A stretch of DNA of 9,452 bases from Bifidobacterium breve (GCA_945907055.1 CAMDSG010000058.1:1-9452); one strand, 5' to 3'. Counted from the stretch's first letter, positions 1-5,760 are shown. Notes: generated by a model from the letters alone, not told the origin. Numbers and translations are program-made.

Positions 1-219
1 ACTGAGCAGAGCCACCTCTTCTACGGAGACGAAGAAGGAATCGCAGCCGTCGGTGCAACAGTTCCGCTCGGCCGGCTAGGCGAGCCGCGCGATGTCGCTA
101 ACGCGTGTCTATTCCTAGCCTCTGAACTTGCTTCATATGTAAGCGGTGCGAATCTTCTCGTTCACGGAGGCGGAGAGAAGCCAGCTTTCCTCGACGCGGC
201 TAAGAACACAACCCCTTAA
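1..219 (+). CDS. C-terminal part of a short-chain dehydrogenase/reductase (SDR), cut by window start
   Basis: The frame is open from base 1 and ends at TAA 217-219, giving the last 72 residues of a protein whose start lies outside the window. The stretch GRLGEPRDVANACLFLASE followed by YVSGANLLVHGGGE is the typical end of a classical SDR: the helix and strand after the active-site helix, and the 'S-Y-x-S/T-G' segment that closes the NAD(P) fold. Such enzymes are soluble NAD(P)-dependent alcohol/ketone oxidoreductases. The substrate cannot be read from this fragment. The tail HGGGEKPAFL resembles, from memory, SDRs found in actinobacterial steroid-catabolism clusters, and the converging ipdF/fadE30 pair makes that role plausible, but this is inference. 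The Rossmann motif and the Tyr-Lys catalytic pair are not in view. Confidence 0.85.
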   Translation, partial: TEQSHLFYGDEEGIAAVGATVPLGRLGEPRDVANACLFLASELASYVSGANLLVHGGGEKPAFLDAAKNTTP

Positions 220-234
220 CTACCAACGCGGCGG

Positions 235-282
235 TTACCCCTAGGAACGAAGGCCTATAAGAACGCAGACCTCTAAGAACGC
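235..282. repeat. Degenerate 16-bp tandem repeat, three copies
   Basis: Three consecutive 16-bp units lie at 235-250, 251-266 and 267-282. The second and third, AGGCCTATAAGAACGC and AGACCTCTAAGAACGC, differ at three positions. The first, TTACCCCTAGGAACGA, is more diverged but keeps the CTA-GAACG core. The array fills about half of the gap between the two convergent SDR genes. No stem-loop with a T-tract accompanies it, so a terminator role is not supported. Confidence 0.55.
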
Positions 283-284
283 TA

Positions 285-321
285 TTTATTAGGGGCTTTT
301 ATTAGGGGCTTTTATTAGGGG
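285..321. repeat. 13-bp tandem repeat overlapping the ipdF stop codon
   Basis: The unit TTTATTAGGGGCT occurs exactly at 285-297 and 298-310 and again, truncated to 11 bases, at 311-321 (2.8 copies). The last copy contains the stop codon of the minus-strand SDR (TTA at 315-317), and the bases just beyond it give a second in-frame TAA on that strand. The array abuts the 16-bp repeat, so nearly the whole convergent intergenic gap is repeat-derived. Replication slippage at the 3' end of the gene is the simplest origin. Confidence 0.8.
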
Positions 322-1094
322 TGCTGACTCGAGACGGATACAACCTCACCGGTCATGTATGTAGAGTAATCAGAGGCCAAGAACACGATCACGTTGGCGA
401 TCTCCCAGGGCTCAGCGGCGCGCCCGAATGCTTCGCGCGACGTGAGGACATCTAAGACTTCATCGGTCGTAACCTTGGCGAGGAAGGCATGCATCGCGAT
501 ACTCGGTGCAACTGCATTGATACGCACTCCGAACGGCGCAGCCTCAATTGCGGCACATCGTGTTAATGCCATTACCCCGGCCTTCGCCGCTGCATAGTGC
601 GCCTGACCCTCTTGAGCACGCCATGCAAGCACCGATGCATTGTTGACAATTGCGCCCTTGCGGCGTGGCTGCATGTGGCGCATTGCTGCTCGCGTGCAGC
701 GGAATGTTCCATTGAGGGTTACGTCTAGAACCTTGCTCCATTGTTCATCTGTCATCTCCGTGACGTTCGCCGTACCGCCGAGCCCAGCATTATTTACAAC
801 GACATCGATTCCGCCATGCGTCTGAGCTGCAGTATCAAAGAGATTCTGAACCTGCTCCTCGACGGTGACATCACACATAATCGCTAGTGGCCGATCGCCT
901 GCGATCTCGGCTAGTTGATCAGCAGCCTCGCCGAGTCGGCGCTCATGCGTATCCGATATGACAACCGTCGCACCCTCCTCGACTGCACGTTTAGCGGTAG
1001 CAAAACCGATCCCGGTTCCTGCGGCTGCAGTTACAAGCACCACTTTGCCGGAGAGAAGGCCATGTGCGGATGGGTAAGGAGGGGTTGCTGACAC
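315..1094 (-). CDS. ipdF: IpdF-like short-chain dehydrogenase (steroid C/D-ring catabolism)
   Basis: A 259-residue classical SDR. Visible motifs: the cofactor-binding loop TAAAGTGIG (22-30, a variant of TGxxxGxG), CDVT (74-77), NNAG (101-104), Ser154 in NNASVL, and the catalytic pair Tyr167/Lys171 in YAAAK. The whole protein, including the N-terminal HGLLSGKVV and the end TGEVVSVSSQHP, resembles mycobacterial Rv3559c/IpdF as I remember it. That enzyme is an NAD(P)-dependent dehydrogenase acting on the hydroxylated CoA ester of the methylhexahydroindanedione propionate left after sterol side-chain and A/B-ring removal. The start is GTG at 1094-1092, 2 bp after the fadE30 stop, with AAGGTGG in the end of fadE30 as ribosome-binding site. 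The same FadE30-IpdF adjacency exists in Mycobacterium (Rv3560c-Rv3559c), which strengthens the assignment. The substrate itself is inferred. Confidence 0.82.
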   Translation of the reverse strand: MSATPPYPSAHGLLSGKVVLVTAAAGTGIGFATAKRAVEEGATVVISDTHERRLGEAADQLAEIAGDRPLAIMCDVTVEEQVQNLFDTAAQTHGGIDVVVNNAGLGGTANVTEMTDEQWSKVLDVTLNGTFRCTRAAMRHMQPRRKGAIVNNASVLAWRAQEGQAHYAAAKAGVMALTRCAAIEAAPFGVRINAVAPSIAMHAFLAKVTTDEVLDVLTSREAFGRAAEPWEIANVIVFLASDYSTYMTGEVVSVSSQHP

Positions 1095-1096
1095 GT

Positions 1097-2281
1097 TTAG
1101 ACCACCTTGGGTTCTGGAGGCAGGCCTAATACCCGCTCACCGATCACGTTTCGCTGAATCTCGTTAGACCCACCGTAGATCGTGTCAGCCCGCGTATAGA
1201 GGAAGATCCTCTGAGTAAGCGATAAATCATAATTTTCACCATCGGCGATCTCGCCGTCTGGCCCTAGAACATCGAGTGCGAGGTTGCCGAGATCCCGGTG
1301 CAGAGTCGCCCAATAAAGCTTTGAAATTGAGGTTTCACGAGTGATGGTCCCTGCCTCGAGCGAAGAGAGTGACCTCATGGCGGTATACCGCATCACCTGA
1401 AGGTCAATCCACATCGCCGCAATTCGCTGCCGCATTATTGGGTCGCTATTTAGACCGCGCAATCGGGCCTGCTCTAGTAAGTCATCCCACTCGTTCATGA
1501 AACCGAGTTGCTGCCCAAGGGTTAAGGCACCGCGCTCGAACGCGAGTGTCCCCATTGCTACCTTCCAGCCGCCACCTACCTCACCCACAACATTGGAGGC
1601 GGCAGTACGCGCACCATCGAAGAACACCTCATTGAACTCTGAGGTCCCTGTGATCTGAACAATTGGGCGCACCTCAATGCCAGGTTGATCCATCGGCACC
1701 AACAAATAGGAGATTCCACGATGGCGCTGCGTGTCACTATCTGTTCGACAGAGGACAAAACACCACTGGGACAAGTGAGCAAGTGAAGTCCAGACCTTCT
1801 GGCCTTGAATGACCCATTCATCACCATCAAGTACGGCGCGAGTAGCGATGTTCGCAAGGTCAGAACCAGCGTTGGGCTCCGAGTATCCCTGACACCAGAG
1901 TTCTTCACCTCGCGCTATGGGCGGCAAGAACCGTGCTCGTTGCTCTTCCGTTCCGAAATGCAGAATCGTTGGGCCAATCAAGCCCTCGCCAACGAGGCCA
2001 ACGCGCCCCGGCCCTCCGGCACGCGCGTACTCCTCATAGAAAATTACCTGCTGCAGAAGCGTTGCTGCTCTACCGCCATACTCAACCGGCCAAGATAGGC
2101 AGGTCCATCCATGCGCACCCATCTCGCGCTCCCATGCCCAGCGCTCCTCGAATAATGCGTGCTCATCTCCGGGACCACCGCGTCCGCGTACCCCTAGGAA
2201 CTCTCCTTCGAGTCGCTCGGTTAGCCAGGATCGCGCCTCGAGCCTGAAGGATTCGTCCTCAGCAGAAAAATGAAGGTCCAC
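1097..2281 (-). CDS. fadE30: FadE30-like acyl-CoA dehydrogenase
   Basis: A 394-residue FAD-dependent acyl-CoA dehydrogenase of usual length. An N-terminal helical domain (about 1-125) is followed by the middle beta domain with WCQGYSEPNAGSDLA (129-143) and GQKVWTSLAH (160-169), which contact flavin and substrate. The C-terminal helical domain carries YGGSNEIQRNVIGERVLGL (369-387). The position of the MCAD catalytic Glu (Y-E-G) is Gly370, as in many family members; Glu249 in FERG is the likely base, as in the isovaleryl-CoA/long-chain type. Many segments (LWCQGYSEP, TSLAHLSQWCFVL, IVQITGTSEFNEVFFD) match my memory of Mtb FadE30, which desaturates the CoA thioester of the sterol C/D-ring remnant. 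The start is GTG 2281-2279: an in-frame TAG lies four codons upstream and there is no Shine-Dalgarno (the coding strand reads CCTCC there), so the mRNA may be leaderless. It is translated just ahead of ipdF. Confidence 0.85.
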   Translation of the reverse strand: MDLHFSAEDESFRLEARSWLTERLEGEFLGVRGRGGPGDEHALFEERWAWEREMGAHGWTCLSWPVEYGGRAATLLQQVIFYEEYARAGGPGRVGLVGEGLIGPTILHFGTEEQRARFLPPIARGEELWCQGYSEPNAGSDLANIATRAVLDGDEWVIQGQKVWTSLAHLSQWCFVLCRTDSDTQRHRGISYLLVPMDQPGIEVRPIVQITGTSEFNEVFFDGARTAASNVVGEVGGGWKVAMGTLAFERGALTLGQQLGFMNEWDDLLEQARLRGLNSDPIMRQRIAAMWIDLQVMRYTAMRSLSSLEAGTITRETSISKLYWATLHRDLGNLALDVLGPDGEIADGENYDLSLTQRIFLYTRADTIYGGSNEIQRNVIGERVLGLPPEPKVV

Positions 2282-2289
2282 GGAGGTAT

Positions 2290-2319
2290 TTTCTACACCG
2301 ACTCGAGCACGAGTGTCGC
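2290..2319 (-). promoter_or_regulatory. Possible promoter with inverted repeat in front of fadE30
   Basis: On the minus strand, TAGAAA (2295-2290) could serve as -10 and GCGACA (2319-2314) as -35, 18 bp apart. Transcription would then begin close to the GTG at 2281, fitting the absence of a Shine-Dalgarno. The inverted repeat ACTCG-AGCA-CGAGT (2301-2314) sits in the spacer where a repressor would bind. Both boxes are weak matches, and fadE30 could equally be transcribed from upstream of fae, only 116 bp away. Confidence 0.25.
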
Positions 2320-2336
2320 AGCGAAGGCGGGTATCA

Positions 2337-2348
2337 CGATATATATCG
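2337..2348. promoter_or_regulatory. Perfect 12-bp palindrome between fae and fadE30
   Basis: CGATATATATCG is a perfect palindrome lying midway in the 116-bp gap between the fae stop and the fadE30 start. A second ATATCGC follows 12 bp after the one at 2343-2349. It could be an operator or an AT-rich promoter element. It has no recognised consensus and may be chance. Confidence 0.25.
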
Positions 2349-2397
2349 CGCTACATATCGCAGTGGAAAGGCGCTTCATTACCTGGCTTGCTTCTCG

Positions 2398-2898
2398 CTA
2401 CTTGGAGGGTGCACGGTAGTAAGGGTTGAATACATCATCACGCGCATCTAAGACCGTACGAAGATCCGGCTCGTTGCGCCGCCCATTCGCGATTGCATCG
2501 TGTGTTGCTTTGCGGTTATTTGCAAAAACTAGGTCGGCATCACTGGCCTCAGGGTTGACCCAGACGGCAGCGATCAAGCATTGAAGAGCGACGCTTGTTG
2601 CCTCGATTAATCCATCGGCGACTGCATCAGCAACCCCGGCAGCAACGCCTGCCTGCGCGGGCCCCCATGTGAGGGTTCCGTGATCGCCATGCGCAATCTC
2701 CGCCTTATTCACAAAGAGCGTCATCGGCTGAACCGGGACCCCTGGTTGCAGGACTGCGACGAAGGCTGCGTGTCCACTCGATGGGGTTGCAAGGCCTGTC
2801 GCCCATGCAGCTCCAACCGGTCCTGAGCGATCCCCAAGAATCGTATTGACGTGAGCAGCCTCAGCGCCTTCCCCTACGAATGCCTCACCGATCTGCAT
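2398..2898 (-). CDS. Formaldehyde-activating enzyme (Fae) family protein
   Basis: A 166-residue single-domain protein of the Fae family. Fae of methylotrophs condenses formaldehyde with tetrahydromethanopterin. The family signature is visible: VGEGAEAAHVNTILG (8-22) with His16 at the place of the catalytic His, then VAVLQPGVPVQPMTLFVNKAEI (47-68, including TLFVNK) and WGPAQAGVAAGVADAVADG (78-96). Length agrees with Fae (about 170 aa). In the methylotroph enzyme the segment after the His reads, from memory, HIDL; here it is HVNT, so an acidic residue is replaced by Asn18. This looks like the actinobacterial branch, whose carrier and reaction are uncertain because most Actinobacteria lack tetrahydromethanopterin. 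The start is ATG 2898-2896, where AAGAGG directly abuts the ATG, so spacing is poor. It heads the minus-strand set that includes fadE30 and ipdF. Family assignment is strong; function is open. Confidence 0.85.
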   Translation of the reverse strand: MQIGEAFVGEGAEAAHVNTILGDRSGPVGAAWATGLATPSSGHAAFVAVLQPGVPVQPMTLFVNKAEIAHGDHGTLTWGPAQAGVAAGVADAVADGLIEATSVALQCLIAAVWVNPEASDADLVFANNRKATHDAIANGRRNEPDLRTVLDARDDVFNPYYRAPSK

Positions 2899-2939
2899 CC
2901 TCTTATCGTGCCATGCTTCTGAGCATTCTTGGTGATTCT

Positions 2940-2949
2940 CAAGAGCTTG
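2940..2949. promoter_or_regulatory. Candidate KstR2-type operator in the fae / F420-oxidoreductase divergent region
   Basis: CAAGAGCTTG has the form CAAG-NN-CTTG, which is the invariant core of the 14-bp KstR2 consensus AnCAAGnnCTTGnT described for mycobacteria (from memory). The outer A and T of the consensus are C and G here. It lies 41 bp before the fae start and 113 bp before the oxidoreductase start, upstream of a gene set whose fadE30 and ipdF homologues are KstR2 targets in mycobacteria. On the plus strand it falls between a possible -35 TTGGTG (2929-2934) and -10 TAATCT (2954-2959), 19 bp apart. The match is short, so context carries much of the weight. Confidence 0.45.
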
Positions 2950-2975
2950 TGGGTAATCTGAGGTCTACTAAAGCT

Positions 2976-3038
2976 GTCGATATTTCAAGAACCGTCAATA
3001 TTTCAAGAACCGTCAATATTTCAAGAACCGTCAATATT
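2976..3038. repeat. 18-bp tandem repeat, 3.5 copies, upstream of the F420-type oxidoreductase
   Basis: The unit GTCAATATTTCAAGAACC occurs at 2976-2993 (one mismatch, G at 2979), 2994-3011 and 3012-3029, and the first nine bases recur at 3030-3038. The array ends in AATATTCGAC, which is nearly the inverse of its first bases GTCGATATT, so the ends could pair. Every full copy contains TTTCAAGAAC, which includes the half-site CAAG of the nearby palindrome. It lies between the putative promoter and the ribosome-binding site, so it would be in the 5' untranslated region or act as an operator array. Confidence 0.85.
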
Positions 3039-3062
3039 CGACGGATAGAGCGAGGAGACCCA

Positions 3063-3824
3063 ATGCCAGCATGCAAGGTAGGCGTTCAACTTCACCCACA
3101 GGCCACACCTATTGAGGATCTTCGGGGAGCGTGGAAGGCCGCTGATGCGCTCGGCCTCGACTCAATATGGATTTGGGATCACTTCTACCCCCTCTACGGC
3201 GACCCTGATGCATCTCACTACGAGTCGAATACGCTCCTCGCAGCGATGGCGGTCGATACCTGCCACTCGACAATCGGAGCGCTAGTCACCTGCAACTCGT
3301 ACCGCAACCCTCAACTGCTCGCCGATATTGCACGCACCACCGACCTTCTCTCCGACGGGCGGTTCGTACTCGGCATCGGATCGGGGTGGTTCGAGCGTGA
3401 CTACACGGAGTACGGCTACGAGTTCGGGACGGGACCATCGCGCCTACGCGACCTCGAGGCAGCACTTCCTTTGATTCAAGAGCGCCTTGCAAAACTAAAC
3501 CCAGCCCCCAAAGGTCCGCTGCCGATTCTGATCGGCGGAAGCGGCGAGAAAGTAACGCTTCGCTTAGTTGCGCAGTATGCAGATGCGTGGAACACGTTTG
3601 GGCCGCCAGAGAACTTCGCCCACAAGAATGCAGTTCTCGACTCCTGGTGCGAGCGCCTCGAGCGCAACCCGCGCGAGGTCGAGCGCACTGTGGCTATAAG
3701 CCCGCATGAGGTAGACGACTGGGAGAAGTACATCGAGGCTGGCGCTGACCACTTAATCGTCATGCTCGGCCACCCATACGACCTCAGTTCAGCAGAGCGC
3801 TTGCTTGGCCTTGTAGGCGCGTAA
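3063..3824 (+). CDS. Luciferase-like (LLM) class F420-dependent oxidoreductase
   Basis: A 253-residue TIM-barrel flavin/F420 oxidoreductase of the bacterial-luciferase-like superfamily. Visible features: the N-terminal strand KVGVQLHPQ (5-13); WIWDHF (36-41), typical of F420-binding members; NSYRNPQLLADIARTTDLLSDGR (78-100); the cofactor-region motif FVLGIGSGWFERDYTEYGYEF (101-121); and LPILIGGSGEKVTLRLVAQYADAWN (153-177). It is shorter than many relatives (about 280-310 aa) because the insertion between LPLIQERL and NPAPKGPLPILIGG is reduced. The reaction is hydride transfer with F420H2/F420 on an unknown substrate. I chose ATG 3063 because GAGGAG (3052-3057) sits 5 bp before it and the family's first strand begins there. 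The frame stays open upstream to 2880, but that part is repeat sequence and overlaps fae. It is divergent from fae and shares the candidate operator. I cannot assign the substrate. Confidence 0.85.
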   Translation: MPACKVGVQLHPQATPIEDLRGAWKAADALGLDSIWIWDHFYPLYGDPDASHYESNTLLAAMAVDTCHSTIGALVTCNSYRNPQLLADIARTTDLLSDGRFVLGIGSGWFERDYTEYGYEFGTGPSRLRDLEAALPLIQERLAKLNPAPKGPLPILIGGSGEKVTLRLVAQYADAWNTFGPPENFAHKNAVLDSWCERLERNPREVERTVAISPHEVDDWEKYIEAGADHLIVMLGHPYDLSSAERLLGLVGA

Positions 3825-3870
3825 CAACTCCATTAGCGCCGCACGGCTGCAGTAGCAGTATGGTTGTCTA

Positions 3871-3966
3871 CAACACGCGGGAGTCCAGTGAACTGGGCTG
3901 AGAGGGCGGTTAAGTAACCGTCGACCGTAAGAACCTGATCCGGGTCATGCCGGTGTAGGGAGTGCA
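3871..3966 (+). ncRNA. TPP riboswitch (THI element)
   Basis: All hallmark segments of the thiamine-pyrophosphate aptamer are present in order. GCGGGAGTCC (P2 5' side) is followed by GGGCTGAGA, the pyrimidine-binding box (3896-3904). A variable P3a hairpin CGGTTA-AG-TAACCG (3907-3920) comes next, then ACCTGATCCGGGTCATGCCGG (3933-3953, P4/P5 pyrophosphate-binding arm), and finally TGTAGGGAGTG closing toward P1. The element starts about 46 bp after the LLM oxidoreductase stop and ends about 46 bp before the thiamine pyrophosphokinase start, so it should control the whole thi operon. Binding of TPP is expected to reduce expression. Ends are approximate because P1 is short (CAC 3874-3876 with GTG 3962-3964). 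Confidence 0.96.
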
Positions 3967-3972
3967 GGGCCG

Positions 3973-4008
3973 TCACCCTCCTCGCGTGCAACAAGAGAAT
4001 CGGTGAGG
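3973..4008 (+). promoter_or_regulatory. Probable riboswitch expression platform (ribosome-binding-site sequestration)
   Basis: The ribosome-binding site of the kinase gene, GGTGAGG (4002-4008), lies 4 bp before ATG 4013. Upstream, TCACC (3973-3977) is complementary to GGTGA (4002-4006), and CCTC (3980-3983) is complementary to GAGG. A stem could therefore hide the Shine-Dalgarno when the aptamer is folded. No GC-rich hairpin followed by a T-run occurs between aptamer and gene, which argues for translational rather than transcriptional control. The pairing is read by eye. Confidence 0.45.
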
Positions 4009-4012
4009 ATTT

Positions 4013-4678
4013 ATGGCGAGCGAGGCACTGATATTTGCGGGTGGAGAGCCCGTACACCCCATGTGGCACAAAGAGATTCGAGAACGCGCACGCAGCGGCG
4101 CACTCGTTATTGCTGCTGACTCTGGGATTGAGCATCTGCACGCTCTTGGCCTAGTAGCGGCGTTACTCATCGGAGATTTAGATAGTGCGACTACAGAGTC
4201 GATTGAGCGCGCTCGAAGCGAAGGGACAGTTTTAGATGAGCACTCTGCCGATAAGGACGAGACTGATTTAGCACTCGCATTACGCGCAGCACGTACAGCG
4301 CGCGTTACTCATGCAACGGTATTAGGGGTAGGCGGTGGGCGCACTGACCACCTCTTCGCTAATGCTCTACTACTCGCTCAAGATACTTACGACGACTTAA
4401 TAATTGATGCTCGATTTGGTCCCGACCTCCTTACCGTGGTGCGAGCGCGAACAACCCTTACTGGCGCACCCGGAGATCTTGTAACACTCCTTGCAGTTGG
4501 CGGTACTGCCAGAGGCGTCACTACTTCTGGGCTTCGCTGGCAGCTCAACTCTGAGCAGTTAGAGCCAGGCTCAAGCCGTGGAGTGAGTAACGAGATGATC
4601 GCTGCCGAGGCTGTTATCCAGATTGAGTCCGGCGTATTGCTCACAATCCAGCCTGCCCCTATAGAAAGCATCCGGTGA
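4013..4678 (+). CDS. thiN: Thiamine pyrophosphokinase (thiamine diphosphokinase)
   Basis: A 221-residue cytoplasmic enzyme that transfers pyrophosphate from ATP to thiamine, making TPP. The catalytic alpha/beta domain shows ALIFAGGEP (5-13), AADSG (34-38), the Mg/ATP motif GDLDS (54-58), DKDETDLALAL (80-90) and GGGRTDH (107-113). The C-terminal beta-sandwich thiamine-binding domain shows GVTTSGLRWQL (168-178) and GSSRGVSNE (186-194), followed by a GVLLTIQP end. Length and motif order match the family. ATG 4013 is set by GGTGAGG 4 bp upstream. It is the first gene behind the TPP riboswitch and its TGA (4676-4678) overlaps the thiB GTG start by 4 bp. Placing the kinase with the thiamine importer makes sense, as thiamine taken up must be pyrophosphorylated to be useful. 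Confidence 0.95.
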   Translation: MASEALIFAGGEPVHPMWHKEIRERARSGALVIAADSGIEHLHALGLVAALLIGDLDSATTESIERARSEGTVLDEHSADKDETDLALALRAARTARVTHATVLGVGGGRTDHLFANALLLAQDTYDDLIIDARFGPDLLTVVRARTTLTGAPGDLVTLLAVGGTARGVTTSGLRWQLNSEQLEPGSSRGVSNEMIAAEAVIQIESGVLLTIQPAPIESIR

Positions 4679-5760
4679 TCCACATGATTCGATTCACACG
4701 TTCGACTTCGGTAAAAGCACTGCTCTCCTCCTCCGTATTGACTCTGCTATTACTCTCAGCCTGCGGTGGCGCAGAGGGCAGTGCATCTAGCGGTTCTAAG
4801 ACGGTGACTCTCGTTACTAATGATTCATTCGCTATCTCAAAATCAGCGCAGCGGTCCTTTGAACGCTCTAGCGGTCTAAAACTCCGAATCCTGCGCGGCG
4901 GCGACGCTGGTGCAACGCTCAATCAGAGCATTCTTACGAAGAGTCGCCCGTTAGGGGATGTATTTTTTGGCGTCGACAACACTCTGCTAACTCGCGCACT
5001 CCGTGCTGGGATTTTCACGCCATATAAGCCTTTAGGAATAGACCAGATTGACCCCAAGCTCACGCTCGATAGTCAAGGACGCGTGACCCCGGTGGACGTA
5101 GGCGATGTCTGCGTCAACTACGACCGCATGTGGTTTGCATCGAGAGGCCTGCAGATTCCCACAACACTTAGAGACCTAGCGCTCCCTGAGTATGCACGCC
5201 TATTGGTGGTCGAGAATCCTGCAACCTCAAGCACCGGACTTGCGTTCATGCTCGCAACAATTGCCGAGTTTGGAGAGAAAGAATGGCGCAACTACTGGAG
5301 CAGTCTTCGCACTGGAGGGGTTGAGGTTGTCGATGGATGGGAGCAGGCATACAACTCCTCGTTCAGTGGGAGCGCTGGGAAGGGTGATCGGCCGCTCGTG
5401 GTTTCATATGCGACTAGCCCACCGGCGGAGGTTATCTATGCCGATCCGAGACCATCGTCAGCCCCTACAGGTGTCCTCACTAAGACCTGCTTCAGGCAGA
5501 TTGAGGGGGTTGGAGTTCTAAAGAACGCTAAGCACCCCGCTAACGCAAAACTCTTGGTTGACTTCATGATTAGCAAGAAGTTCCAGAGCGACCTACCGCT
5601 GCAGATGTTCGTGCTACCTGCGAGATTAGGGACCGAGGTTCCCCCTGAGTTCGCCGAGTTTGGAGCAACACCAAAGGATCCGTATTCCCTAGAGCCGAGC
5701 AAGATCGCCGCGTCTAGAGATCGTTGGATTGAGCAGTGGACAGACACAGTCCTGCGCTAA
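4675..5760 (+). CDS. thiB: Thiamine ABC transporter substrate-binding lipoprotein ThiB
   Basis: A 361-residue periplasmic-binding-type protein. The N-terminus has Arg/Lys residues, a hydrophobic stretch VLTLLLLSA and the lipobox LLSAC (26-30), so Cys30 would be lipidated and the protein anchored outside the membrane. The mature part follows the ThiB/Fe-binding (SfuA-like) fold: TVTLVTNDSFAISK at the first strand, PLGDVFFGVDNTLLTRAL, VDVGDVCVNYDR, NPATSSTGLAFMLATI, and a late PLQMFVLPAR segment. It should bind thiamine (or its phosphates) and deliver it to ThiP. The start is GTG 4675 (GTGA overlap with the kinase stop); ATG 4684 is an alternative, with GGTGA 5 bp before it, and both keep the signal peptide. 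Its end overlaps thiP by 25 bp. Position behind a TPP riboswitch supports thiamine over iron as the ligand. Confidence 0.92.
   Translation: MIHMIRFTRSTSVKALLSSSVLTLLLLSACGGAEGSASSGSKTVTLVTNDSFAISKSAQRSFERSSGLKLRILRGGDAGATLNQSILTKSRPLGDVFFGVDNTLLTRALRAGIFTPYKPLGIDQIDPKLTLDSQGRVTPVDVGDVCVNYDRMWFASRGLQIPTTLRDLALPEYARLLVVENPATSSTGLAFMLATIAEFGEKEWRNYWSSLRTGGVEVVDGWEQAYNSSFSGSAGKGDRPLVVSYATSPPAEVIYADPRPSSAPTGVLTKTCFRQIEGVGVLKNAKHPANAKLLVDFMISKKFQSDLPLQMFVLPARLGTEVPPEFAEFGATPKDPYSLEPSKIAASRDRWIEQWTDTVLR

Noticed and set aside
2976..3038. CRISPR-like array
   Set aside because: Units are contiguous without spacers, only 18 bp long, and no cas gene is present.
2880..3062. Upstream extension of the LLM oxidoreductase reading frame, including repeated TVNISR units
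   Set aside because: The 18-bp repeat is a multiple of three and leaves the frame open, but a strong ribosome-binding site and the family's first strand place the start at 3063. The extension also overlaps the start of fae.
2398..3824. A tetrahydromethanopterin C1 pathway (Fae plus Mer)
   Set aside because: Mer belongs to the same luciferase-like superfamily as the divergent oxidoreductase, but this 253-residue protein looks like a general actinobacterial F420-dependent oxidoreductase rather than Mer, and no other C1 pathway gene is in the window.
3965..3995. Intrinsic terminator in the riboswitch expression platform
   Set aside because: AGGG/CCCT can pair, but no T-run follows the possible stem.
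3833..4141. Minus-strand reading frame across the riboswitch
   Set aside because: It runs antisense to the TPP aptamer and the kinase start and has no recognisable domain.
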